From NCBI RefSeq assembly GCF_038069655.2, contig NZ_CP150951.2, forward strand, positions 496,001 to 560,000: a DNA stretch of 64,000 nt. The letters are read 5' to 3'. Below are positions 24,658 through 33,025 of this stretch, in pieces. Made by a program: the position numbers and the translations under genes. Positions within the stretch are counted from its first letter, which is position 1, and each line of letters opens with the position of its first letter. The notes under the pieces were generated by a model. It ran no database searches. It saw only the letters and a list, made by a program, of their open reading frames with translations, and was not told the origin of the DNA. This stretch comes from Yoonia sp. BS5-3 (GTDB lineage: Bacteria; Pseudomonadota; Alphaproteobacteria; Rhodobacterales; Rhodobacteraceae).

Positions 24658-27600
24658 CTGCGCGCCTCCGTAAAACCACCCTGCCGCCCAAAGCCGAAGG
24701 CAAATCGCCCAAGAAGCGCTGGAAAGTGCATGTCAACGAACCCATTGGCGATTTAAGCAGCGCCAATGATGCGGAGCGTGCCAATGCGCAACCGCATATC
24801 GGTGTTGCCGATTTGGAATTGGCAGCTTTGGATCGCAGCCCGCTTCCGTGGCGCACCGAATTGGAACGGCATTTCCAGCGCCCGCTCCCCTATCTGACCG
24901 CTTATCAGGGGCCCGAAATCGACGCCGCCCTCGCCCATGATAACGCGGCAGCTGCGGTCAAGGGGGATGCGGTACTGTTACCGCAGGACGCCAGTAAGCC
25001 GCTGGTCGCCCACGAAGTTGCGCATATTCTGCAGCAGGACGGCACAAGCGCGCAAAGTGATCCCGGACAGGCCGAAATCGAAGCCTACCGCGCCGAAACC
25101 CGGGTGGCCCAGGGCGAAGATGTCCCTAGCTGCCATGCATCACTACCAAGTGGCGCGGTGGCGCTGCGCAGCACGGACGCGCTGCAAGAACAAGACCTTG
25201 TGCAAGGCAGCGACCGCGAAGCGGCAGCGCAATTTGCCGAAGGGACAAATGAACAATCGGCAGACACACAGCCCGCAGCAGAAGACACCGGCGAACAAAC
25301 CGGTGGCGACAGCGCCGAAAGCGTGCTTGGCGATGTAGCTGCCGGTGAACCGCTACCCGAAGAACCCGTGCCGACCTTTGAACCACCGCCAATGCCCGCG
25401 CTTGAGATCGATGAAGAAGGGGCGGAGGCCGCGCAAGCCGAGGCGGAAGAGGCGCTGGCAGGTGCACAAGAGGCGGACGGGCTTGTCGGTGCCTTCAAGG
25501 ACGCGCCGCCCTCGGTCAAAGCACTGCATCACGATCAGCTGGATGGCGAAATCGGCGAGATGGCCGCGCAAGACCAATCCGATTTCGAAGCTGAGATGCC
25601 CGAATTTCCTGCCGAGATGTCCGGCACCGACGACCTCGCTGAACCTGAGGCTGTACAACCCCCCGACGCCGCAGAGGTACAGCTGGAAGAGGGCACTCCG
25701 GCGCCTGCCCCCGACCCTGAACTCGACCCAACCCCCGACCCCGGCACACCGGATTTAAATGCCGCGATCGATGATTTCTTGGCCAATTTCTTTTCCTTTG
25801 GGGATGCGGGCAGTCTGGGGCAGACATTTAACCGGGTCTCGACATCGGACGAGGATGTCGAGACAAGCGCAGGCGCACGCCCCGACGTGCCGCTGGAAGG
25901 TGAAACCGATCCACAACGGGTTGACGACCAAGACACCGCGGCGCGCGATGACGCCAGAGCCCGCAGGGTCGAAGCGACCCAAGCGGTCACTGAGGGACCG
26001 GGCCCTGAGCAGGTTGAACTGCAGGAATTGCGCGAAGACTTCGCGATGGAGGCGCACGAACAGCCCAGCATTGATCAAGCCGAAGGGCCGGTCGAAGGGG
26101 CCGCCGGATTTCGCGACAAGGGGCTTGATGGCGAGGTTACCGCGCTTTTTGACGCCCATCACAACGATGACATGGCCGCATCTTTGGAAGAGGCCGAAAC
26201 CGAAGTCTCAGGCGCGGTCGAAACACGCGATACAGACCGTGACACCGCGCTGGCGGATGCCGAAGCTGAACGCACCAGATTAAATGAAGAAGCGGATGCA
26301 GACCAACGCGACGAAGTCATCAGCCGGCGGCAGGAGGTTCAAAATGCGCGCCAACAAGCGGTAGATGACCAACAAACCCGCGTGGACGAGATGGAAACGC
26401 AGGCCGATCTGGATCGGCGAGAGGCAGAAGATACGATTGAAACAGAAGTCTCCGATGCCGAAGCGCAGGTCGAAACTGATTTCAGTGAAGCCGAAGAAGA
26501 CGCTCAGGCAGAGGTGGATGAGGGCGAGCGTGACGCCGAGGCGGAGCGCGAACGCCAAGAACGTGAAAGCGAAAACCAAAGTTGGTGGGACCGGGCATCA
26601 AGTTGGGTCGCCGATCAGTTCGACAAGCTGACCAAGTTCATCAATGACGTCTTTGATGCGGTCCGCTCGGCTGTGAAAGATATCATCGATGCCGTCAAAG
26701 AAGCCGCCATCGCACTGATTGATGCGGCTGTCTCGGCGATCACCGCGGCGATTGAGGCGTTGGGCGAAGCATTGCAAGCGGCAGTGAACGCCTTGCTGGC
26801 CGAACATTTCCCAGAACTCGCCGAGGCCTTGAACGAAGCGATCGACAGCGCAGTCGATGCCGCAACCGAATTTGTCGAAGCTGTCGGCGAAGGGCTGAAA
26901 ACGGCCGTATCGGCACTGCTCGATGCGCTGGCGGCCGGGATAGACGCCATTCTTGCCGCGTATCAGGCCGCAATCAATGCCGCCCTTGCCATCGCCCGCG
27001 CTGCACTGACCGGTGACTGGGGCGAGCTGGCGAAGCTGATCCTCGAGCCGATTTTATACGCGCTTGGGATCGAGCCTGCTGCCTTTTATCAAATGATTGA
27101 ACGGGCGATGGAAGCGCTCGACATCATTATCGACGATCCGATCGGGTTCCTGTCCAATCTGATCGATACGGTGGTTGGCGGCATTCGGCAATTTGGCGGC
27201 AATATTGTTACCCATCTGCAAGCCGGGATCATCGGCTGGCTGACCGGCGCATTAGGCGGCGATATCCAAATCCCCGAACGGTTTGATCTGATGGGCGTGC
27301 TGGATTTGGCCAGGCAAATCCTCGGGCTGACGGTCGACATGATCCGGCGCGTCGCGGTTCGGGTGCTGGGCGAAGAGGCGGTCGAACGGATCGAATTCGT
27401 AATGGGCTATGTGGTTGAACTGGTCACGGGCGGTTTCTCGGCCCTTTGGGAACGGATCATGGCGGATCTATCTGCGCTGAAAGACCTGGTGCTTGACGGG
27501 ATCAAATCCTTCCTGATGGAACGGATTGTCATGGCCGCAATCACCTGGCTAGCTAGTATGTTCTCGCCCGTGGGTGCATTGGTCAAACTGGTGATGACAA

Positions 27601-29726
27601 TCTGGAACTTTATGATGTTCCTCAAAGACCAATTGGCCCGGATCATTCAGGTGGTCCAGACCGTGGTCAACACGATGTGGGAAATCGCAACAGGCGTTCT
27701 GCAACCGGCCATCGACGGGGTCGAAGGTGTGTTGGGGCGGCTCTTGCCGATTGTAATAGACCTTCTGGCCCGGCTGTTGGGCCTTGGCAATGTGGCCGGG
27801 CGGGTCCGAGAGATCATAGGCGATGTAAGGCAACGAATCGAAGACGCGTTAGTGAACTTGATCAACCGCGTGCTGTCGGCATTCACCGGCGGACGTATGG
27901 GTGGCGGCGGGGCGACAGATAGCGACGAACAAGCCACCGGCGATGGTGATCTAATGACACCAATTCCAGTGCGCGGCGGCGGCGAAAACCACACGCTGCA
28001 TATCGAAGACCAGGGCGAAACGGTGGTTCCCATGATCCATTCGACACCGCAGACACTGGAAAGTTGGCTGGACAGTCGGACAGGTGCCCCGTTTGAGGAA
28101 CTCGCCACGGCGCGAAACTGGCGCGGCGCGGTCAAGACAAACAAGAAAACCGCGTTGGAAGGTTTGGTTGCCCGCGCGCAAGAGGAAGAGGCCCAATTGG
28201 ACCGTGCGGCCGAGGCGGCGGAAGACGCCCAAAACGCCGATCCGGCCACCGCAAATGACGAAATTCAGGCCACTCAAACCGAAGGTGAGCAAACCAAACG
28301 TGCGTTAGAGGAGGTCTTGGAATTCTTTGGCATTGATACTGATCAAAGCCTGGCTGACTTCTTTGATGAGGCGATCACCGCCGATTACGGGGCGGGCTCA
28401 GACATTCGCAGCCGTTTGCGCAGTACCGTTCTAAACCAACTGGACAAGCCCCGTTACATGACCATGGACTGGGCCGCCGCAAAAGCGCAACTGCCCTCGG
28501 ATGGGGCACTGCCGGGGACCTGGACCCGCCCGGCCTCGTCAAGCGCTATCCTGATGGCCCTGCATCAAGAAACCTTCGAGACGCGGGTAAAAGAGATCGT
28601 CGTCGCCCATGTCGAAAGCGTTGATAGCGACACATACGACCAGCAAAAGGATAACTTCTTTTCGCGCTATCTGGCAGCAGACCTGAACCAGAGCGCAGCG
28701 GCCCAGGCAATCATCCGCGCCATTTTGAACAAGGAGGATGGCACCGCAATCGCAAATGGGCAGCAGACAATCATTCAGGAAGCCGCTGATCGCAAGTTTT
28801 CCAACTTGCTCGAATGGGATTACAAATTCAATGACGTGACTGGCCAATTCTACAAAAATACGCTGGTCCCAAAGGCGGCTTCGATGCTGTCCGATCCATT
28901 TGGTGACTATTTCGAAAGCGACGAAGAAAACGCAGCAGGCAGCGGCGCCGGCCAATCCAAGCGACTTGATTTCTTTCTCAGCGATAGCAAACGCGCATCA
29001 AAAAACAGATCGCGCCTGGCAGATTCAGTGCGCGGTGCGGCGCCAGGAAACCATGAGTGGATCCCTTCCAGCAAAGCGGCATCCATCATTTCCGCAACCG
29101 CCAGCCAATTGGGCACGTCAGGCGAGGCGGATGCTTTGCAAGGTTTGGCGAAACTGCTCAAATTCCAGCATGAGGTCCGCACACCAACGTCGCATCTGAT
29201 CTTCAAGCCAAACGCGCCACTCAGCCAGTTGGGTAGAACAGTCAAATTCTACTCAAAGGCCCACGCAGAAAGCGGCATCGCGCTTGCGGATATGTCGCCC
29301 GACCAGCGCCGCGAATATTATCCGGCCAATGGCCCCCAGCCTGAAGATGATATCATTGTATTACAGGCACATGCCGGGGGGCTTGATGCTGGGAAAGTCG
29401 AAAACGGAACCCGCTCGCGCGGAGAAAGGCTGCAATGGGCCAGTCCGGAATGGCACACCAAATTGGCAGATGCAGTCTCCCAGCCAATCGATGACAATAT
29501 CGCCTCAAACGCGGATGGTGGCACGATCAAGACAGCGATCATGGGCTACTACCGCGATACGATCTGGCAAGGTGCGACCCAGCTTGGCGGCAGCCATCGG
29601 TTCAATCTTTATTACACTTCCTCGGACAGTCAGTGGCGCGATTATGAGGCGCTGAAAACCTACGCCTCAGGCAAATACACCGAGGCGGAAAGCGCGCTGG
29701 AAACCGATATGAACAAGGTGTTTTGA
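24654..29726 (+). CDS. Giant DUF4157 (eCIS-core) protein, candidate injected cargo
   Basis: 1690 residues. Residues ~65-130 form the DUF4157 domain (FQRPLPYLTAYQGPEIDAAL, then KPLVAHEVAHILQQDG with HExxH at 120-124), widely associated with eCIS cargo proteins. Residues ~150-640 are acidic, rich in Glu/Ala/Asp/Pro and then coiled coil. Residues ~642-1080 are a long series of amphipathic and hydrophobic helices (for example AAIALIDAAVSAITAAIEAL, FSPVGALVKLVMTIWNFMMF). From ~1090 (NHTLHIEDQGETVV, MIHSTPQTLESWLDS) to the end lies a polar C-terminal region of ~600 residues with no catalytic motif I can name. The family architecture suggests leader, translocation or packing segment, and C-terminal activity. 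A role as tape measure cannot be excluded, since no other long helical protein exists here. Confidence 0.85.
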   Translation: MTARLRKTTLPPKAEGKSPKKRWKVHVNEPIGDLSSANDAERANAQPHIGVADLELAALDRSPLPWRTELERHFQRPLPYLTAYQGPEIDAALAHDNAAAAVKGDAVLLPQDASKPLVAHEVAHILQQDGTSAQSDPGQAEIEAYRAETRVAQGEDVPSCHASLPSGAVALRSTDALQEQDLVQGSDREAAAQFAEGTNEQSADTQPAAEDTGEQTGGDSAESVLGDVAAGEPLPEEPVPTFEPPPMPALEIDEEGAEAAQAEAEEALAGAQEADGLVGAFKDAPPSVKALHHDQLDGEIGEMAAQDQSDFEAEMPEFPAEMSGTDDLAEPEAVQPPDAAEVQLEEGTPAPAPDPELDPTPDPGTPDLNAAIDDFLANFFSFGDAGSLGQTFNRVSTSDEDVETSAGARPDVPLEGETDPQRVDDQDTAARDDARARRVEATQAVTEGPGPEQVELQELREDFAMEAHEQPSIDQAEGPVEGAAGFRDKGLDGEVTALFDAHHNDDMAASLEEAETEVSGAVETRDTDRDTALADAEAERTRLNEEADADQRDEVISRRQEVQNARQQAVDDQQTRVDEMETQADLDRREAEDTIETEVSDAEAQVETDFSEAEEDAQAEVDEGERDAEAERERQERESENQSWWDRASSWVADQFDKLTKFINDVFDAVRSAVKDIIDAVKEAAIALIDAAVSAITAAIEALGEALQAAVNALLAEHFPELAEALNEAIDSAVDAATEFVEAVGEGLKTAVSALLDALAAGIDAILAAYQAAINAALAIARAALTGDWGELAKLILEPILYALGIEPAAFYQMIERAMEALDIIIDDPIGFLSNLIDTVVGGIRQFGGNIVTHLQAGIIGWLTGALGGDIQIPERFDLMGVLDLARQILGLTVDMIRRVAVRVLGEEAVERIEFVMGYVVELVTGGFSALWERIMADLSALKDLVLDGIKSFLMERIVMAAITWLASMFSPVGALVKLVMTIWNFMMFLKDQLARIIQVVQTVVNTMWEIATGVLQPAIDGVEGVLGRLLPIVIDLLARLLGLGNVAGRVREIIGDVRQRIEDALVNLINRVLSAFTGGRMGGGGATDSDEQATGDGDLMTPIPVRGGGENHTLHIEDQGETVVPMIHSTPQTLESWLDSRTGAPFEELATARNWRGAVKTNKKTALEGLVARAQEEEAQLDRAAEAAEDAQNADPATANDEIQATQTEGEQTKRALEEVLEFFGIDTDQSLADFFDEAITADYGAGSDIRSRLRSTVLNQLDKPRYMTMDWAAAKAQLPSDGALPGTWTRPASSSAILMALHQETFETRVKEIVVAHVESVDSDTYDQQKDNFFSRYLAADLNQSAAAQAIIRAILNKEDGTAIANGQQTIIQEAADRKFSNLLEWDYKFNDVTGQFYKNTLVPKAASMLSDPFGDYFESDEENAAGSGAGQSKRLDFFLSDSKRASKNRSRLADSVRGAAPGNHEWIPSSKAASIISATASQLGTSGEADALQGLAKLLKFQHEVRTPTSHLIFKPNAPLSQLGRTVKFYSKAHAESGIALADMSPDQRREYYPANGPQPEDDIIVLQAHAGGLDAGKVENGTRSRGERLQWASPEWHTKLADAVSQPIDDNIASNADGGTIKTAIMGYYRDTIWQGATQLGGSHRFNLYYTSSDSQWRDYEALKTYASGKYTEAESALETDMNKVF

Positions 29727-30376
29727 TGACAGGTTATTCCCGCTCTCCCAAACTTCTCAAAGGTGCGATTGTGGCGTTCCGCCCGCCGGTGCCCTTGCCT
29801 GTCGTGATCCCGTTTCAGTTCAATCCCGAAAGCATGTCACGCAGCGTGGAAATGCGCGCTGCCGAGGGGGAAGGCGGCACCCAAAGCGCCCGTCTGTCCG
29901 GCCCACCATCGGAAACCTACAAGGTCGAAACTGTGTTGGATGCCGCTGATGATCTGGAAACTGCCGATAGCATTGTCGCGGAAACCGGGCTGCATCCCCG
30001 TCTGGCCGCGCTAGAGACCCTGCTTTACCCGCAATCGGCCACCGTGATTGCAAATGCGATCATGATGAATATCGGCACTATCGAAATCCTGCCGGTGAAA
30101 AGCCCTTTCTGCATCTTCATCTGGGGCAAAACTCGTATTCTTCCGGTCAAGCTATCGGCCTTATCGATCACCGAAGAGGCTTATGACCCCAACCTCAACC
30201 CAATCCGCGCAAAGGTCGGCATGGATCTGAACGTGCTGTCCTATGCGGATCTGCGCGTCTCGCATCCGGGCTATGCGATGTTCATGGCCCATCAGGTGGT
30301 CAAGGAATCCATGGCGCTTATCGGGCAAGCCAATTCGCTTGGCGCTGTCTTGGGCGGCGATGTGAGCATTTTATAA
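29726..30376 (+). CDS. Contractile injection system tube-initiator / Afp7-type protein
   Basis: 216 residues. The opening PKLLKGAIVAFRPPVPLPVVIPFQFNPESMSR is the mark of CIS tube proteins of the Afp7 kind, and LPVKLSALSITEEAYDPNLNPIRAKVGMDLNVL is the second conserved block. In Afp7 this fold is followed by LysM. Here LysM is in the next gene. The protein should form the first ring between hub and tube. The ATG overlaps the stop of the giant protein (TGATG). Confidence 0.9.
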   Translation: MTGYSRSPKLLKGAIVAFRPPVPLPVVIPFQFNPESMSRSVEMRAAEGEGGTQSARLSGPPSETYKVETVLDAADDLETADSIVAETGLHPRLAALETLLYPQSATVIANAIMMNIGTIEILPVKSPFCIFIWGKTRILPVKLSALSITEEAYDPNLNPIRAKVGMDLNVLSYADLRVSHPGYAMFMAHQVVKESMALIGQANSLGAVLGGDVSIL

Positions 30377-30386
30377 GGAAACCCGC

Positions 30387-30677
30387 ATGTTTGATAAAGA
30401 TAGCCGTTACGCGAACCTTCCACTTAAGACGTTCACCGACGCCGCAGGCCGGGATATCGCCTATGTTGCGCGCCGGATCATTCCGCAAGGCAAGACCCCA
30501 ATTGCGCAGGTCAAAACACAGCCCGGGGACAGGCTTGATCTGATTGCCCATCGGGCGATCGGGGCCGCACCGCAATTCTGGCGGATTGCCGATGCCAATC
30601 CCACACCAGATGAGCTGAGCACATTGACCGAACCAGCGGGTCGCAAGCTGAACCTCACCTTGATTGACCCGGAGTAA
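30387..30677 (+). CDS. LysM / tail X-type protein
   Basis: 96 residues. After a short N-terminal part (GRDIAYVARRIIP) comes a LysM-like repeat (TQPGDRLDLIAHRAIGAAPQFWRIADANP). LysM domains occur in baseplate proteins that glue inner baseplate rings together. AAGGAA precedes its ATG. It lies between the Afp7-like gene and the hub gene, the same order as split LysM genes in phage-like loci. Confidence 0.88.
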   Translation: MFDKDSRYANLPLKTFTDAAGRDIAYVARRIIPQGKTPIAQVKTQPGDRLDLIAHRAIGAAPQFWRIADANPTPDELSTLTEPAGRKLNLTLIDPE

Positions 30678-30682
30678 GCAAG

Positions 30683-31825
30683 ATGCTCGACCAGCTGCTT
30701 GGCGCACATTTCAATCTGATGATCGGTCAGGGTCTACCCCGGCCCGCGCCGGCTGCTGTGATGGAACAATTCGCCTCGGCTGAAATTGCAGCATCAGATC
30801 GCGAACGTTCAGGCTTTGAGCTGGTCTTCGAAGCCGGGCGATCGGGCACAGTTGCAGGCGTCTTCCCCATCATGACCGAGCCTGGCCTGCAGGCTGGATC
30901 ACGGGTCGTGATAACCGCCACCATCGGCATTCGTCCTCATGTCTTGATGGATGGGATCATCGAGCAGGCCGAATTCACCCCGGCCGAAGCAGACAGCCCC
31001 GCCACATTGAAAGTGCGCGGCAAGGATATGGGCTTTGTGATGGACCGAGAAGAGGTCGAAGCCCAGCACCCCGCCCAGGGCCCCGGTGAAATCGCGATGC
31101 TGGTCCTCGCAAAATATGCCCAATATGGAATCCTGCCCACAGTTATCCCGCCCACCACAGCAGAAAGGCCAAACCCGATTGACCGGGTGCCAATGCAGCG
31201 CGCCACTGACTTTGCCTATCTGACAGAGCTCGCCGCCGCCCATGATGCGATCTTCACCTTGATCCCAGGGCCCGCGCCGCTGACCTCAACCGCATATTGG
31301 GGACCACAGCCGCGCATTGGGCTTCCGCAACCGGCGATCACGACGGATATGGGCCCTGAAACAAATGTCTCAGGCCTGAATATCGAAAACGCCGAGGCCG
31401 AAGCCGCCTCTGTGTCTGGTCAGGTGCAGGACCGGCAATCAGGCCAAACCATCCCCGTCCAATCCGTGGTACCGCTCAGGCCACCGCTCGCGGCACGCCC
31501 AGCGCTTGCCAATGCCAGTACCGCCCGCCGCAACCTATTCCAGACAAATGGCGCCCCAACCGCTGCCCAAGCGATGGGTGAGGCGCAGGCCCAATCGGAT
31601 GCATCGCTCGATACGGTTACGGTCACCGGTGATCTTGATACCTCAGTCTACGGGGGCATTTTGAAGCCGCGCGGTCTGGTCGGGCTTAGGGGCGCCGGGT
31701 TCGCGCATGACGGGCTGTATTACGTGCAAAGCGTGATCCAGAAAATCTCGCGCGGCACATGGACCCAATCATTCACACTCAACAGAGAAGGGGTCGGCAC
31801 AACAACGCCGGTCGTGCTGCCATGA
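30683..31825 (+). CDS. Baseplate hub protein (gpD / gp27-like half of VgrG)
   Basis: 380 residues, GGAGTAAG before the ATG. Late-control-D family: SGFELVFEAGRSG, PHVLMDGIIEQAEFTPAEADSPATLKVRGKDMGFVMDREE and TDFAYLTELAAAHDAIFTL are the usual hub blocks. It makes the trimeric hub that carries the spike. The gp27-like and gp5-like parts are separate genes here, overlapping by 4 bases, rather than one VgrG-type protein as in Afp8. Confidence 0.9.
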   Translation: MLDQLLGAHFNLMIGQGLPRPAPAAVMEQFASAEIAASDRERSGFELVFEAGRSGTVAGVFPIMTEPGLQAGSRVVITATIGIRPHVLMDGIIEQAEFTPAEADSPATLKVRGKDMGFVMDREEVEAQHPAQGPGEIAMLVLAKYAQYGILPTVIPPTTAERPNPIDRVPMQRATDFAYLTELAAAHDAIFTLIPGPAPLTSTAYWGPQPRIGLPQPAITTDMGPETNVSGLNIENAEAEAASVSGQVQDRQSGQTIPVQSVVPLRPPLAARPALANASTARRNLFQTNGAPTAAQAMGEAQAQSDASLDTVTVTGDLDTSVYGGILKPRGLVGLRGAGFAHDGLYYVQSVIQKISRGTWTQSFTLNREGVGTTTPVVLP

Positions 31826-32319
31826 ACGATATGTCATCGCAAACAAAGGCTTACGGCAAATACCGTGGGACGGTCGTGAACAACATAGATCCCAATCAGA
31901 TGGGACGGCTACAGGTGCAGGTCCCTGCGATCTACGGCACCAACACGCTGAACTGGGCCATGCCATCGGTCCCTTATGCGGGCGCAAGCGAAGGGTTCTA
32001 TATGATCCCGCCCATTGGGGCGAATATCTGGGTCGAGTTTGAAGGCGGCGCGATTGACGTGCCCATCTGGTCTGGATGCTTTTGGGGACAAGGCGAATGC
32101 CCTTCGCAAGCGCCGATGACCAAGATGATCAAAACCCCAGTCGCCACCCTGACCCTGGACGAGCTGAATGCAGCCGCCCCCGTCGTGCTCGAGACGGTCA
32201 CTGGAAACAAGATCACGATCACAGCCCAAGGGATCACGCTGGAAGGGGCAACAGGCGCAAAAATCGAAATGACCGGACCACAAGTCAGCGTCAATTCCGG
32301 CGCGTTAGAGGTGATCTGA
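31822..32319 (+). CDS. Spike protein with OB-fold (gp5 / VgrG C-terminal-like)
   Basis: 165 residues from the ATG that overlaps the hub stop. The gp5 OB-fold is visible (YRGTVVNNIDPNQMGRLQVQVP, PPIGANIWVEFEGGAIDVP). It ends in a short repetitive beta-strand stretch (GNKITITAQGITLEGATGAK) that should form the central needle. No lysozyme domain is present, as expected for systems that do not cross peptidoglycan during assembly. Its stop overlaps the PAAR-like gene. Confidence 0.92.
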   Translation: MNDMSSQTKAYGKYRGTVVNNIDPNQMGRLQVQVPAIYGTNTLNWAMPSVPYAGASEGFYMIPPIGANIWVEFEGGAIDVPIWSGCFWGQGECPSQAPMTKMIKTPVATLTLDELNAAAPVVLETVTGNKITITAQGITLEGATGAKIEMTGPQVSVNSGALEVI

Positions 32320-32645
32320 TGTCCTTTCTGCTGCATCAAGGGGCGCAGGTGCTCTGCACACATGGGGGTCAAGCCACACCAACGGTGGCGTCAACCCGGG
32401 TGATGCTTGGGGGGCAACCGGCCACCAGCCTGCCAAATACTTACATGATTGCAGGCTGCCCCTTTAGCACGCCCGACGGGCCGAAGCCCTGTACGCAAGT
32501 CCAATGGACAAGCCCCGCGACGCGGGTTCGGATTGAGGGCAGCCCGGCGCTCTTGTCCACATCGCAGGGGATCACGATCGGACCGCTGGGCACGCAAGGC
32601 ACACCGATGGCGGTGATGCAGCAATCACGCGTGCGCGGACAATGA
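32319..32645 (+). CDS. PAAR-like spike tip (DUF4280/Afp10-type)
   Basis: 108 residues, ATG overlapping the spike stop. It matches PAAR-like tips with a glycine-rich turn pattern and a potential metal site (Cys13 and His15 near the start, Cys47 and Cys58 later), and MIAGCPFSTPDGPKPCTQVQW as a clear block. It sharpens the spike and can carry cargo. No toxin extension is fused to it. Confidence 0.88.
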   Translation: MSFLLHQGAQVLCTHGGQATPTVASTRVMLGGQPATSLPNTYMIAGCPFSTPDGPKPCTQVQWTSPATRVRIEGSPALLSTSQGITIGPLGTQGTPMAVMQQSRVRGQ

Positions 32646-32658
32646 AAAGGGGGGCAAA

Positions 32659-33024
32659 ATGGGATATCTGACGCATCCTTATGGACCAGACGGGTCAGGG
32701 CGCAGCGGGACGACCGAAGATCGTCACATCCGGGTCCGCAACCTTTTGATGGCCGTCTTGTTTACCGCGCCAGGCGAACGGCTGATGCGACCGGAATTCG
32801 GATCAGGCGTGCCGGACATGCTGTTTGACGGCAATTCCGAAGCGCTTGAGACGGCCGCCGATTTCCTCATCCGTTCGGCCGTGCAGCGGTATCTGTCGGA
32901 TGTGCTGGTTCTGGATGACCTGCGGATCAACCGCGACGAGGGCGTGCTGGAAATCACGGTGACTTACGCGCTTGTCGGCGATGAAGAACGCACAACTGAG
33001 ACCTTCGTCAGGGGGGCGGCATAA
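32659..33024 (+). CDS. Baseplate wedge protein GPW/gp25 family (Afp9-like)
   Basis: 121 residues, the standard length. Family blocks: HIRVRNLLMAVLFTAPGERLMRPEFG and NSEALETAADFLIRSAVQRYL. The wedge protein carries the EPR-type segment (here PEFGSG) that helps begin sheath assembly. AAAAGGGGGG precedes the ATG. Its position before the baseplate J genes is the conserved order. Confidence 0.94.
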   Translation: MGYLTHPYGPDGSGRSGTTEDRHIRVRNLLMAVLFTAPGERLMRPEFGSGVPDMLFDGNSEALETAADFLIRSAVQRYLSDVLVLDDLRINRDEGVLEITVTYALVGDEERTTETFVRGAA

Positions 33025-33025
33025 C

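Noticed and set aside
25011..25025. HEVAH in the giant protein as an active metalloprotease
   Set aside because: The HExxH is part of the DUF4157 domain, but no third ligand could be assigned. Calling it a protease would go beyond the sequence.
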